From NCBI GenBank assembly GCA_033961575.1, contig CM066727.1, positions 84,380,501 to 84,444,500 of the forward strand: a stretch of DNA of 64,000 nucleotides, read 5' to 3'. Positions 34,265 through 47,566 of the stretch are shown in pieces. A model generated the notes under the pieces. The model worked only from the letters and a program-made list of their open reading frames with translations. It ran no database searches and was not told the origin of the DNA. The DNA comes from Aselliscus stoliczkanus (lineage: Eukaryota; Chordata; Mammalia; Chiroptera; Hipposideridae). Every line of letters starts with the position of its first letter. Positions within the stretch are counted from its first letter, which is position 1. A program made the translations under genes and the position numbers.

Positions 34265-37200
34265 AAAATAAAGAGACAAGAATTATTCCTGAAAAATTCA
34301 GAGGGGCATTACTATTTATTTTAAATAAATAAAAAAGAATTATAAGATAGTACAATAAACATATGTAAACAAATTGAATAACTTAGACAATATGAACAAA
34401 TTCCTAGAAAACATATAACCTACCCAGATTGAATCATGAATAGAAAATCTTAATAGGCCTGTAACTAGTAAACAATCTAAAATGCTACAACAATGAAAAT
34501 CTTAGGACCAGTTGCCTTCATGAAAGAATTATATCAAACTTTTAAAAAAGACTTAACATTAGTACATTTCAAACTCTTCCAAATATTAAAGAAGGAACAT
34601 TTCTAACTCATTGTACAAGGCCAGCATTACTCTAATACCAAAGCCAGACTAAGACACACAAGAAAACTATAGATCAATATCCCTGAATAATATTCATGTA
34701 AAAAGCTCCAACAAATATTTGAAAACTGTATTAAACAACACATTAAAAGGATTATACATCATGACCAAGAGGTATTTATTCCTGGAATGCAAAAATTGTT
34801 CAACATACTTAAATTAATCAACACAACACTTCAATAGAATAAAGGGAGGAGGGACATGCAATTATCTCAATTGATGAATAAAAAACATTTTATTTTAAAA
34901 AATTCAAACAGTTTCATGATTTAAAAAATCACAAAGAAGAAATAGCAGAATACTACCTCAGTATAATAAAGGTCATACATGGAAAGCTCATAGCTCACCT
35001 CTTGTAGATAGTGAAAGAAAGTTTTCTTTTAAGACCTGGAAGAATGAAAGGATACATGCTTTTACCACTTCTATTCAACACATTATTGCATGTTCTTGCC
35101 AGATTAATTAGGCAAGAAAAATAAAGGCATCAAATTAGGGGGAAAAAGAACAGTTATCTCTGTTCACAAATGATATGATCTTATATGTAGTAAAATCTAT
35201 CCAATTCACATACACACAAACTCAAACTATTAAAAACAATAGACAAACCCAACAAGTTGCAGGTGCAAACAAACATGCAAAATCCATTCCATGTCTATAC
35301 ACTAACAATGAAGAATTAGGAAAGGAAATTAAGAAATCAATTTCTCATATAGCATCACAATAGCATGAAAAATAATAAAATATTTAGTAATAGACTTAAC
35401 CAAGTAGATGAAAGACATGTATCATAAAAACTACAAAATGTTGCTGAAAGAAATTAAGACATAAATAAATGGAAACATCTCATGTCCATGGGTTGTAATA
35501 CTTAATATTGTTAATATGTCAAAACTAGCCAAAGCAAGTTACAAATTCAATGCAATCACTAATAAAATCTCAGTGAGGTTTTTCTTATACCAAATAGAAA
35601 AATTCATTTGGGATCTTAGGGAAACTTGACTAATCAAAATGATCTTGAAAAAAACTCGTAAGATCTCACACTTCATGATTTTGAAACATACTACAAAATT
35701 ACAGTAATCAAAACAGTGTCATAAAAGCAGGCATGTAAAATAATGGAATAGAATAGAGAGCCAAGAAAACTTACATATAAGGTCAAACGATTTTCAAGGG
35801 TATCCAGACTGATGTAGAAAGAACAGTCTTTTCAATAAATCATGCTGAGAAAACAGGATATCTACATACCAAAAAAATGCAGTTGAACTCTTATCTTACA
35901 CCATATACACAATTAACTCAGAGGGATGAGATACCTAAATGTAAGAACTAAAACTATAACAATCTTAAAATTCAGGGAAAATGCTTTCTAACAATGGAAT
36001 TGTGAATGATTTCTGGGATATGACAACAAAAGCACAGGCAACAAAGGTAAAATAGATAAAATGAACATCAAACTTAGAAACTTATGCATCAAAGGACACT
36101 ATCAACAGAGTAAAAAGACAATGTACAAAAGGGAATAAATATTTTCAAATCATGTATCTGATGAGGGATTAATACCTACAATACTTGTACATAGAGAACT
36201 CCTAAAACTCAACGACAGCAACACAAAAATAAATAATCCTATTTCAAAATTGGGCAAAGGATGTGCATAGACATTTCTCCAAAAAAAAATGTACAGATAG
36301 TGAATAAACACATGAAAAGATGACCAATATAAATAATCATTAGTTAAATGCAAATCAAAACTACAATGAGATGCTACATCACACCCATTAAATTGGTTAT
36401 TATCAAAAGCACAGAAAATGAAAAGTGTTGGCTAAAATGTGGAGAAAACTAAACTTTTTGCATTGGTGATGGGAAGGTTAAATGGTGCAGCTGCTGTAGA
36501 AAACAGTATGGTGGTTACTCAAAAAAAAAAAATAGTATTACCATATGATCCAGCAATTCCACTACAGAGTATTATTAATCAAAAGTATTGAAAGCAGAGA
36601 CTCAAGAAGATATTTGTACATCAATGTTCATAGAAACAATATTCTCAGCTGTCAAAATGTGGAAACAACCCATATTTCCATTGATCTCTGAATGAATAAA
36701 CAAAGCGTGATGCATGTCTATGATAGAATATTATTCAGCCTCAAAAAGGGATGAAAATTGTAATGCTACAACATGGACAAACTTTGAGTACATTATACAA
36801 ATTAAAATAAGCTAGATATAAATAAAATTATTGTAAATTCCACTTATAAGAGGGTATGCCTAGAATAGTCAAATACATAGAGACAGATAACAACAGAATG
36901 GTGGATGCCAGGGACTTGGAGGAGAAAAAGATAAAGAGTTATTGTATGGGTATGGAGTTTTAGTTTGAGAAAATAAAAAAAATTTTGGAAATGGATGGTG
37001 GTAATAGTTGCATAGCAATGTAAATAAAATAATACCACTAAACATTTAAAAATGGTAAAATGGGCTGGCCGAGTGGCTCATTTGGTTAAGAGTTAGCTTG
37101 AGAGAGAGAGCTCTGAGCAACAGTGCTGCTGGGTCAATTCCTACATGGGCCAGTGACGCTGTGCCTGAGCTGACCTGCCCCTGAGCCACCAACTGGTCAC

Positions 37201-37640
37201 AGGATGGCTCAGCTGGTGAAAGTACGTGCTCCTAACAAGACTGCATGTCCAGTGGTGGGCTATGCCCACCCACAACTAAGACTGACCTTGGCACCTTGAG
37301 CTGAGCTGCCACCAGATTGCTCAGCGGATAGAGCATGCACTCTTAACAAGGCTACCAGTTTGACTCCCACATGAGATGATGGCTATGCCCACCGAAACTA
37401 AGATTGAACTCGGCACCTTGAGATTAGAGGCCAGGAGCCGCCCAGGGGCAGCCAGCTGGAGACTGGCACCCTCCACAACTAAGATTGAAGAACAACAACT
37501 TGGCTGGTCCCCTTCCCCAATTCCCCAACACTGTTCCCCTCCCCCAATTCCCCAATTAATAAACAAACTAATAAATCAATTAAAAATGGTGAAATGGTAA
37601 ATTTTATACTATATATATTTACCCCAATGGAAAAAAAATA
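34265..37640 (+). mobile_element. L1 ORF2 and 3' end, old, split by SINE
   Basis: The plus strand follows L1 ORF2 from the middle of RT (CAATATCCCTGAATAATATT, ATCATGACCAAGAGGTATTT) to the C-terminus (TATGATCCAGCAATTCCACT, GTGGAAACAACCCATATTTC) and a 3' UTR. Stops occur about every 10-40 codons. The SINE at 37064-37579 separates the last 40-60 bases and A-rich tail from the body. Confidence 0.85.
37064..37579 (+). repeat. Composite SINE of three tRNA-like units
   Basis: Unit 1 starts GCTGGCCGAGTGGCTCATTT; unit 2 near 37200 with AGGATGGCTCAGCTGGTG; unit 3 near 37314 with AGATTGCTCAGCGGATAGAG. Units 2 and 3 share GGCTATGCCCACC, ACTAAGA(C/T)TGA and GGCACCTTGAG at a spacing of about 120 bp. The tail is CCCCAATTCCCCAA repeats and AATTAATAAACAAAC. 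The duplication TTAAAAATGGTAAAATGG (37046-37063) recurs at 37580-37597 with one mismatch. The Pol III promoter is expected in the first unit. Confidence 0.85.
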
Positions 37641-37984
37641 GAAATGATATAAAATAGCTCCAAATTTAAGACTTCATTTTCTACAGCTCTGTTATGAATG
37701 GTAGCCTTTTCAAAAACTTAAAATTTCTATAGGTTATTTATGTTTTAAACAACTTCATCAGGGATAGAAGAACATTAAAGCATTGCTATTATCTCTAAAA
37801 TATTTTTTTCCAAATTCAGCTCTTGAGATCCCTCAGTTGTTTGCCAAAATGTGAGCATTTTAACATAAATTTTTCAAATTTGAATTAAGAGTTAAGAGCT
37901 GTCATTAGGATACTCAGGTAATTTAGATTCCAATATGAAATGTTTGATTATATTTGCTAATTCATGGTAGAATTCCAGTATGGG
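37641..37984. other. Unique spacer
   Basis: AT-rich, no frame or repeat recognised. Confidence 0.5.
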
Positions 37985-38125
37985 GCAGTATTGTCATTCT
38001 CTTTTTGAGGTAAGAAAACTCAAATCCAGAGGGTTAAATAATTTATACATAACTATATTTGGTTGAGTGAAGGCTTGAAGTCTTATTTATGTTTTCCCAA
38101 ATGCCATGCTCTTGTCCCTTAACAG
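37985..38125 (-). repeat. MIR SINE, antisense
   Basis: GGTAAGAAAACTCAAATCCA, AGAGGGTTAAATAATTTAT and ATGCTCTTGTCCC match the antisense MIR order (gaaactgaggc, ggttaagtaa, catgctct). Strong decay. Confidence 0.6.
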
Positions 38126-41100
38126 TGGATTATTAATTTAAGTTCACACTTCAGGCTTAGCATCCTACTGATCATATGTATTTTTATTATTAATGCACTT
38201 CTGTTTTGCAAGTTTGCAATAATCCTATTGCATAACCTTTAAGGAAGCATATATATTTTAAAAAGTAAATTAGGTTTAAGTTAGATTGATATGCATATGA
38301 ATAAATATAGGGATATATATAGATAAGAATATAGATGTAGATGTCTATATATATATATATATATAATGATAAACAAATACATACTTGAAATAAATTTTGC
38401 ACCTTAAAATCCCTATAATTAATTAAATAGGTTTAGTTGCCATTAATTCACCTCAGTAGAGTGTAAACATAATTAAAAATGAAATATCTTAAGACATTTT
38501 ATTAAAACTTAATTTCTACTATTTATTTATGATGAATACTCAACTTTTGCTTTAGTTTCACTATAACCTTGTTTACATCCCACGTAGACTATTGAAAGCA
38601 GGGAAATTATAAGTAGTTGATATATTGAGGATATTATCAAAATATGTGGTGTTTAATTCTACATAATTATAGTGTTCACTTAAACATGTTGAAATTATTA
38701 CTTTTTTTCATCTTTCAGCTTTTTTTCCTTCTAGAGTTCTATACCTGATGGTTACACTTTGAGGCACAGCTGCTGCTTGAAATTGAGGTGAAGGCCATGT
38801 CAGAGGGCATATCTTTAAAAATCAGACTTTAATAGGGAAAGGATTCCCTCTTCACAGGGCCTCCCCTCACCACATTTAATTTTCATTCAGGTATAGTGGC
38901 CGCATAAATAGAACCCCAAAAGAAAGCCCTGGCCTCAGTTTTGATTCATGTTACCAAATTGCAAAGTTACTAAACTTAGTTTTATCTTTGTTAAATTAAA
39001 GATAAGCATCTTATCCATCAAGTTATGCTTCATGTATGAAGTAAAAAAAGTCAGTTAATTTAATTAAAACTGCAGTTTTGTTGTAATCAGTGTCTAAACA
39101 TTCACAGAACATCAGAATGAGTTTATATATGCGAGTAGGACTATAGAAATACTTTAAGCTTTGTAATATTCATGTAAGTGGGAATAATAATATTTTGAAT
39201 GCATGGAGTCCTTTACATAGGGAAACCTTGGTGCATTTGCCTTGGGAAATATCTGTACTTCAGCCCCCTCCCAGTTTCAAAAAACATGTGTTGGAGCTAC
39301 TCAGTATTTTACAAAGAACTATTATTTGCTTCTATACTATATCAAAAAGAATTTTCTTTATCTGTGTATTTTTAACAGTCTGAACAAATAAATTGTATCC
39401 CTGATGTTTATAGCTACTAATGTATTTGTATCTAAAAGACATTTCAGTAAGAACTAAACATTGCTAATGATGACTTGCAATGGCAGACTATCAAGTGCCA
39501 GTGCTTTTTTTTTTTAAATAAGCAAGATTACAGATTACCTGTATAGTTTCATCCTTCTAAATTGTGTTGTTCCTTTTCTTCGTGGTATGAGGCCCATTTG
39601 TGGATACAGTTTTTGCTTAATAAATACGGGCAAGGGGCAGGTGTGAATCCATAGACTGGAAATCAGGGCAGGGTAAGATTGATGTATTGATTTGTTTTTT
39701 GTATACCTGCCCAAAAGCTGAGGGATGAATGTAATCTAATGATCATAAATAAAGGACACCCTCATTAACTGGGATAAGAAAGGAAAGGAAATGGTGGCAA
39801 TTTCTATCAGAGGGAGGAGAACCAGCTGTTGCTGTTACCAACGATCAGAATTAGAGAAAAGCTTTCCCTACCACAGACAAGAACAATTGCGAAGGACACA
39901 GTGCATCTGCCTCTTCCATAAATAGTTAGCCTACTCAGTCTAATAAAAACCTTTTTCCTCCAATAAAAATAGAAACTTGAAAGTACATTTATAGTTCAAG
40001 AGAAAGTAGGATGCTGAGACATTCACTGATACTTCCTCCGCTCTCTTTGAAAAGGTTTTACTCCTCTCTCATGTTTTCTCCTTTTGCAGTGGGAAGAGGT
40101 GCTGAAATCCAGCTTCCTTCTTTCCCAGGATAGTAAATGGCCAATTATCCAGTCATGCATGGGTTAGTAAGTGAATGATGATGAGATTCTGTTTTAATTA
40201 CTTGGTTATTGTTATTAATGTCTTCATGGCTACTAAATAATTAAAATACTTCTAGAATTATGGAAATAATGTGTTCAACTGGTGTTTTTTAAAACTTAGA
40301 ACAATTTCCATACATACCATCTTTTTGGTCATCAAAAAGCATTGAAAACGTAAGACATGTATTTTTATAGCCAGCTAACAACTCCTCAAGGAGAAAAAAA
40401 AGGTTAAAATAATACAAGTAATTAGTAAGAAAGTCCAAGATAAATGTAATCAATTTCTCCTGAGTCCTTCACTTTTAAAATAGTCTATTTTACTTTGTTT
40501 TGTAATATCGTTTTTAAATATATCCTTAGCATTCTTTTTTATTACAGACTGATGTTTTTCCTTTCAGGTAATTAATTATCTCTTAGAAAATATCTCTATA
40601 CTATGATTTAGACTCATACTTACATATTCATAAACTGTTAATTTAGAAGTGGTAACCTGTTTCTGCTTCCAAATGAAATTCAATTTCAATGTTGACTATG
40701 CACAAACATTGAAATACATTAAATTAACAATGTGTTAACTTGTATTGAAACACATATTTCTATACATATTTCAGAGCAGCTACTGCAATTGTTCACTTTT
40801 GAACAAACAATGACGAAAATTAAGGTACGCTCAAAAAGTAATTGTTTTAAAGCATCAATAAACTAAATGGATCATATTGGTAATGCAAGGTATTAGCAAT
40901 GAGGCTTTGCTTTAATTCATTAGTAAAGTGTCAGGAGTTTGAAGGGAAATAGATAATCTAATATATATTTGGATCAGAATGAAACGTAACTTTGAAAGTC
41001 TAACTTCAAAAGGAAATCTTGGTTGTATCCCTATGGTCAGCCTTGATATTTAAGTAAATCATATTTTTGAAACTCAGATAAAATTAACAAAATAATAACA

Positions 41101-41419
41101 TAGCCAGAAATTATTTATTAGGGAGGACAGTTCTGTCTTACTTTCCAAATATCTCAAGCAAATGACAATATGCATCAGTAGTTCAAAGAATCTTCAAGTT
41201 GTGATAGCTGGTTATTTATTTATTTATTTATTTTTGAGCCCAGAGAACATTCTTACTATGTATTACACTGATTTCATTATGCTTACACAAACTGCTCTGG
41301 AAATATTTTACAATTGATTTTTTTATATTACTATTAAGTGTTTGGGTTTGATTTTCAAAACATAATTTTTTTTGCTCTAGTTTATTGCTCTAGTCTTTTA
41401 TTATAAGTCTGAAATTCTA
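38126..41419. other. Unique AT-rich DNA
   Basis: About 3.3 kb with no gene evidence. A short (TA)n lies at 38347-38364 and (TTTA)n at 41215-41233. 38740-38970 and 39590-39900 are slightly GC-richer but carry no frame of note. Confidence 0.5.
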
Positions 41420-42437
41420 TTATTTCAAACCATACTACAAAGCAACAATAATCAAGTGTATTGTACTGGCATAAGACAGATATATAGATCAATGCAATAA
41501 AATAGAGAGCCCAGAAATAAATCCTCACTTATACTGTCGATGAATCTATGACAAAGGAGAAAAGGATATACATTGGGGTAAAGACAGTCTCTTCAGTAGA
41601 TGGAGTTGGAAAAACTGGACAGATACATGCAAAAAAAGAAACTGGACCACTTTTGTGTACCATATATGGAAAAAAAAACTTGAAATGGATTAAAGACTAA
41701 ATATTAGACTTGAAACCATAAAATTCCAAGAAGAAAACACAGGTAGTAAATTCTTTGACATCACTCTTAGCAATATATTTTTGGATATATCTCCTCAAGC
41801 AAGGAAAACAAAAGAAAAAGTAAACAAATGGGACTACATCAAACTAACAAGGGTTTACACAGTGAAGAAAACCATTAACAAAACAAAAACACCATCTACT
41901 GAATGGGTGACGATATTTGCAAATGATACATGTGATAGTTAATAACCAAAATATATAGAGAACTCATGCAACTTAACACCAAATATACAAACAACCCAAT
42001 TAAAAAATGGGCAGAGGATCTGGACAGACATTTCTCCCAATAAAACATACAGATGTTCAACAGACATGAAAAGATGCTCAACATCACTAATCATCAGATA
42101 AATGCAAATAAAAAGCACAATGAGTGACCACCTCACTCCTATCAGGATGGCCAACATCAAATACATCAACAAGTGCTGGTGAGGATGTGGAGAAAAAGAA
42201 AACTTCGTGCACTGTTGGTGGGATTGCAAATTGGTGCAGCCACAATGGAAAACAGTAGAGAGCTTCCTTAAAAAATTAAAAATAAAGCTACCATATAATC
42301 CAGCAATTCCACTTCTGGCATTTATCCAAAAGGGGAAAAATTACCCATACAGATGCATGAACTGCAGCATTACTGGTAATAGCCAAGATATGGATGCAAC
42401 CTATATGTCAATCAATAGATGAATGGACAAAGAAGGT

Positions 42438-42479
<42 letters not shown>

Positions 42480-42727
42480 TGTGTTTCAGCAATAAAAAGG
42501 AATGAAATCTTGTCATCTGCCACAACATGGATGGACCTAGAGGATATTATGCTAAGTGAATTAAGTCAGACAGAGAAAGATTAATATGATATTATTTTAC
42601 TTACATGCAGAATATTAAAAAAAAACACTAAATAAATATATAAATAAAACAGAATCACACCCATAGATATAGAGAACACGCTAACAGTTGCCAAAGGGGA
42701 GGGGTGGAAGGATGGGGATAAAAAGAA
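41420..42727 (+). mobile_element. L1 ORF2 C-terminus and 3' UTR, sense
   Basis: Text such as ATGACAAAGGAGAAAAGGAT, ATGGATTAAAGACTAAATAT, CCATATAATCCAGCAATTCC, CACAACATGGATGGACCTAG and GCTAAGTGAATTAAGTCAGA follows L1 ORF2 end and 3' UTR. 5'-truncated and interrupted by stops. A (GT)n lies at 42438-42478. Confidence 0.85.
42438..42478. repeat. (GT)n microsatellite
   Basis: About 20 uninterrupted GT units, inside the L1. A polymorphic-marker candidate. Confidence 0.95.
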
Positions 42728-42815
42728 AAGAAACTTGCTCAAGGGTACAAAGTAAATTAGGCACAGAACCAGTTTAGACGTTTGCCTCTCTGGGTTTTAA
42801 ACTTAAACCTGCCCA
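42728..42815 (-). repeat. MIR fragment, antisense
   Basis: GAAACTTGCTCAAGGGTACA, AGGCACAGAACCAGTTTAGA and GTTTGCCTCTCTGGGTTT follow the antisense MIR middle and end. Confidence 0.6.
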
Positions 42816-43379
42816 TTGACTTCATTAATTACAGCCATTTCCACAGAAAGAAGGAGAGAGGGAGGAAGGAAAGAATGTATTCTTATCTCATTCTCAGAAA
42901 TTTTATTTTTGATTGATGTTTCCACTCACTTAAGTTTTATTCAATAGTTTGGTCACTGTATATAACCAATGTGATAAAAACTTTTTACTAGGGATGACCA
43001 CAAATCACACAAAATCTGGAAAACTCTATGAAGGAAATTTCCTTGTTATAGCCATTTATGGGTTGACATCTGTTGAAATAATTTCTGAATAACCATTCTT
43101 TTTCCCATTTTTTATGGGAAAGAATATGCAGCTAGCTCTTTTTATCTGGGAAAAGTTATAGCCTTGTATTATCTTTTACAAATAGATACAGTGGTAATAC
43201 CTGTTTTTTTAAATTCTAGAAGCAAAGTTGCATGAAAATTAGTAAAGTTCATAAACTGTTATGTTATTCAATGACAACTCCTAAAATGAAGTTAGGGGAA
43301 ACTAATTTTGTCTTGTTTTTAAAGTTTTTAATATATTACATATTTCATTCAACACCATTACATAATTGGTGTTGAATTG
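42816..43379. other. Unique AT-rich spacer
   Basis: No gene or repeat recognised beyond a purine run near 42848-42880. Confidence 0.5.
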
Positions 43380-43880
43380 TTTTTTTTTAATTAAAATTTA
43401 TTCGGGTGGGCCGACCGAGTGGCGCAGTCGTTAAGAGCTGACTTGGGACGCCAACGGCCCCGGTTCGGATCCCGTATATGAGGGCCAGTGACACTGCCTT
43501 CTAAAAAAATAATAATAATAATAAAATTTATTCGGGTGACAATGGTTAGTAAATTCACATGGGTTTCAAGTGTATGATTCTGTAATATGTCATCTATATA
43601 AGACATTGTGTGTTCACCACCCAGAGTCAGTTCTCCTTCTATCACCATATATTTGACCCCCTTTACCCTCCTCTACCACCTTTATTCCCCCTTACCTTTT
43701 GGTAATCACTAAACTATTGTCTGTGTCTATGAGTTTTTGTTTCTTTATTTGTTTGTCTCATTCCTTTGTTGCTTTCAGTTTTACATCCCACAAATCAGCG
43801 AAATTTATGGTTCTCGACTTTTTCTGTGACTTATTTTGCTTAGCATAATAATCTCAAGATCGATGCATTTTGTCACAAAT
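43380..43880 (-). mobile_element. L1 3' UTR, antisense, hosting a SINE
   Basis: Poly(T) then AATTTATTCGGGTGACAATGG, TTCACCACCCAGAGTCAG, TGGTAATCACTAAACTATTG and TTTGCTTAGCATAATAATC: antisense L1 3' UTR and ORF2 end. The SINE at 43409-43521 splits it. Confidence 0.8.
43409..43521 (+). repeat. tRNA SINE, complete short form, sense
   Basis: Starts GGCCGACCGAGTGGCGCAGT (A box around TGGCGCAGTCG) and has the B box GGTTCGGATCC, then TATGAGGGCCAGTGACACTG and an AAT-rich tail. Perfect 17-bp duplication TAAAATTTATTCGGGTG at 43392-43408 and 43522-43538. Both Pol III boxes are close to tRNA consensus, so this may be a transcribable copy. Confidence 0.92.
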
Positions 43881-46589
43881 GTAAAAGTTACAATTATATT
43901 AAAATTTCAATGGAAATATTTCTTAATCATCTTCAAATTATATACTAATGGACAAAAATGATATTAACATCTGTATACTAGTTATTAAATTTTTATTCTC
44001 AGGCTGAACTGACATGTTCTTTATGAATGTAATTCTCAATATACTTCCTGCAACACTGTCCAAATAATGTGGAGCAAATCAAGTAAGAATGACATTACTT
44101 TTTATGAATATTAATATAAAATTATAGAGCTCTTATTACTTGAGATCAAATCAAAGGTTTCTTCTTAGAGGAAAATAATATTGTGGATGGCATGAAATCA
44201 GTGTGCTAATATTTTACTAAGTAAAACTCATGCAGTATTTGTTGTAATATTCATATATTCTTCAGATGAAATGTTGACATTCTTAAAGGTAAATTTATAA
44301 AATATAAAAATGGATGAAACAAATTTAAAAGAAAATTGATTGAATGACTAAATATGATAATAGATCAACCATTTTATTCTATTTATTCTTATTAATAAAA
44401 ATGATTATTCTACAGAATTATCTTGATTGCTGAAAGATTAAAGCAATCCAGCCTCACTGGCAGAAATCCCATCAGCTGGGATGCTGAGGTTGACCTTCAC
44501 TGTAAACTCAAATAGTTTTCTACAGTAGAGTTTCTCTTTCAGTAGGACCCCAATATATTCCTTGCAACATATTGGGCAAGTCAGTCTTCCTTGCCCACTA
44601 AGAATGTTACCAGAATTCTCCCTTCAATCCTTATAACACTCGGTATGAATCAAACTCAGTGGAATAACTTCCCCAGTCCCAAATCTGACTAAGAACATAT
44701 GTGTGACTTGAGTCCAAATCAATAATAGTTCACTCTTGATTTTAATTGCTTATAATTCCTTACTTAAATTAAAAGTTTTACTAGGTTGTCAGACAGTAGT
44801 AGAGGATGCAAATGAGAGTACACAGTCTTCTGACATGCTGAACTCATCTTCTGCACAAACACCAAGGACTGGAATTTCTCTTGTAAATTCAGGAAGCAGA
44901 ACAGAACTAGAGGTGATGAATAAGTCAAACCCATGTCATGGAAACAAAATAAGCAGATTCCTTAACAAGTTTCTACTGTCCTTCCTTGCTCAATCCCCTT
45001 TCATCTGAGTCAATTTGAATAAACAATCTTGGATTGGGATGAGTTTGGATATTAGGCTAGAAAGCCTGCATGTTCTTGACTTGCTTACCTTAGATTTTAG
45101 CTGGAATCAGATAAAAAGAAATGAAAGAACAATCCTGTTGTCTTTCAGTACCTACATTTGGTGAGACTGAACATGATTACAATAGCTTGGTAAGGACATA
45201 GAGAACCAAGGGTAATCAGTGTAATAGGTAGGATGAGAACAAGTGTTTTATTAACTGGGTGACTGGCCACCATAAATAGAGATAACTCATGTGTTTGAAA
45301 AGTAGACCTGCAAATAATTAGGTGTTTGTTTGGTTTTAAATTTTAATTCCTTTAATCTTCTTGAAAGTAGATATGAAGCTTGCATTAACCAAGATGTATA
45401 GCTTATTTTCTAAACCAATGGACTGGATTTTATTTTTTCTTCTGCTCCAGTGGAGAAGTCCCAATTTCTCACTTTCAAGGTCTCACATCAAGGCTGAGAA
45501 AAAGAAACTTGATCAGCAGGGTTGGTCAGACTCTGACAAAGCTCGCTTTCCCTACGTCTCCTCTCTGATCAGGCAGATGCATCCATCCATGCAACTAATA
45601 TTTCATGAGTACCTGTCGCACACAGGCACTAAGTAGAAAGCAGTAACTAAAATCGGGCACAATATGCTTTCACAGAACCTAGAAGCTTTTGAGTCATAAA
45701 AAATTCACACAAAATTTAATATATACAGTTAATGTCTTATGAGGAAACAAGCAAGATAAGGAAAATAGTATGAAAAAAGAAAAGCCTATTTTATAATTGT
45801 ATATAGGGCAGTCTGAATTTTCTAAAGGACTGGATTCAGGGAGGGGAAGTGGCATGTGAAGACTGGGAGAGGAACCCAAGGAGCAGAGAGAACAATGATG
45901 ATGAACAGCAGTGACTCAGCAAGGTGAACCATACTACTTCCATGGGACATCACTGTGAGTGAACAAGGAAATTTGCTTTCAAGCTGCTCAGCTATGAGAA
46001 GAATCTTCTGAACTCTAATTTAAATCACAAGCTCTAACTACGAGTATCTAGGCATTTGTCATACCTATATATACACTATATATAATAGATACTGCATTTC
46101 CACTGAAAGTGCTCTTCATGGAATAGTGACACATTTTCTAACAATAGTCAAGGGTAACTTTTGCACGGTTTCAAAGAAACCAATTTAGGCTAAATATGGT
46201 AAAATGATAAATTCTACCATGACAGTTGTACAAATAAAAATAATTCACAATTGATCTTTACAATGGCTTCATTGAATTTAGCCTTTTAAAAGGGCATTAA
46301 ATCTAATAAGTTTGTGTATTCATGAATTGAATATGGCTGGAATTTGGAATTCCACAGGTAGAACTGTGTTTTACTTTTTAATTGCACCATTTTTCAAATG
46401 CTGAAAGAATTCATCATGGCCTTAATTGTAGATCTGACTGTGAGTTTCAGTTTTACAAAAATAAAAGTTAGCAAAAATTTACAGGAATTTATATGATAGT
46501 ACCATATAAAATGTCATGTCAATGTTTTAAGATTCAGCTTTTTAGAAACCTGGTACTTTCATATTATTTAAATCAACAATATTGATAGA
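43881..46589. other. Unique DNA without gene
   Basis: About 2.7 kb. Frames of 90-91 codons at 44736-45008 and 45361-45636 (plus) have no recognisable domain and no splice-supported context. I see no repeat I can name securely. Confidence 0.5.
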
Positions 46590-47490
46590 TAATTTACATA
46601 AAATAATAAGTGCCAGTTTGATTAATTCTGACAAATGTGTGCAAATGCTAATAAAATTTTTATCCCTAAAGAAGTTCTTACAAATTTGCTCTTCTGATAT
46701 GCTTCTCATCACTAAAACTTACCTCAGTAAGTTGTTCTAGAACTTACTAGAAATGGCATCACACTTGAATTTTTGGCCAGATTCTTTCACCTATTACAAG
46801 TTATTTCATATCAGTATTGTTGCAAGCATCTATATTTATTGCTGAGTGGTATACATCATGTGTGAATATAGCCCAATTTGTTTATCCATTCATAATTAAT
46901 GAACATTTGTGTTGTTTTCAAGTTTGAGATTTTATGACTAAAGCAGCTACAAACATTATGATCAACTCCTTTGTTCTAATTCCTCTTGGGGAAAAACTGA
47001 GGAATGGAATATCTGCATCATGTACTAAATAAACATTTCACCTTATAAGAAAGCTGCTCCCTACCAGAAATGGCAGTGTCCCAGTTACTCCAAATCCTCA
47101 CCAACAATTAATTTTTTAAAAATTTATTATTATGAATATGTAGCAGCATCTCATTATATATGTTGATTAGTATAAATTTAATACATTTTGATATATGTTC
47201 ATCCCCATGAAATCATCATTACAATTAGGATGCTGATGTATCTACTGCGTCCAAATTTCATTGTATAGTCTAATCACTTTTTCCCATACCTCTCTGCCAA
47301 TCTTTTCCATCCCCAAGAAAAAACTAGTTTTCTTTTTGTCAATATAATTTGCATTTCTTAGACTTTTTAATAAGTGGACTCATAGTACGTATATTCTATT
47401 CAGAATGGCATATGAGTATTTCATTAAACATAATTATTTGAGATTCATCCATGTTGTTGAGTATTCCTTTTTACTCTTTAGCATTATTCT

Positions 47491-47494
<4 letters not shown>

Positions 47495-47545
<51 letters not shown>
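47495..47545. repeat. (TA)n microsatellite
   Basis: About 25 TA units a few bases from the solo LTR. It gives rise to an artefactual tyrosine-isoleucine frame. Confidence 0.95.
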
Positions 47546-47548
<3 letters not shown>

Positions 47549-47560
47549 AACCTTACCATT

Positions 47561-47566
47561 CACCTA
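47561..47566. repeat. Left 6-bp target-site duplication of LTR
   Basis: CACCTA, identical to 48560-48565, with the LTR between. Confidence 0.85.

Noticed and set aside
43409..43521. Possible genuine tRNA gene
   Set aside because: A and B boxes are present, but there is no complete cloverleaf or terminator. It has a poly(A)-like tail and target duplications, so it is a SINE.
45361..45636. 91-codon frame preceded by a CTGCTCCAG-like acceptor inside it
   Set aside because: No domain, no coding-type codon use and no partner exons visible. A lone AG after a pyrimidine run is common by chance.
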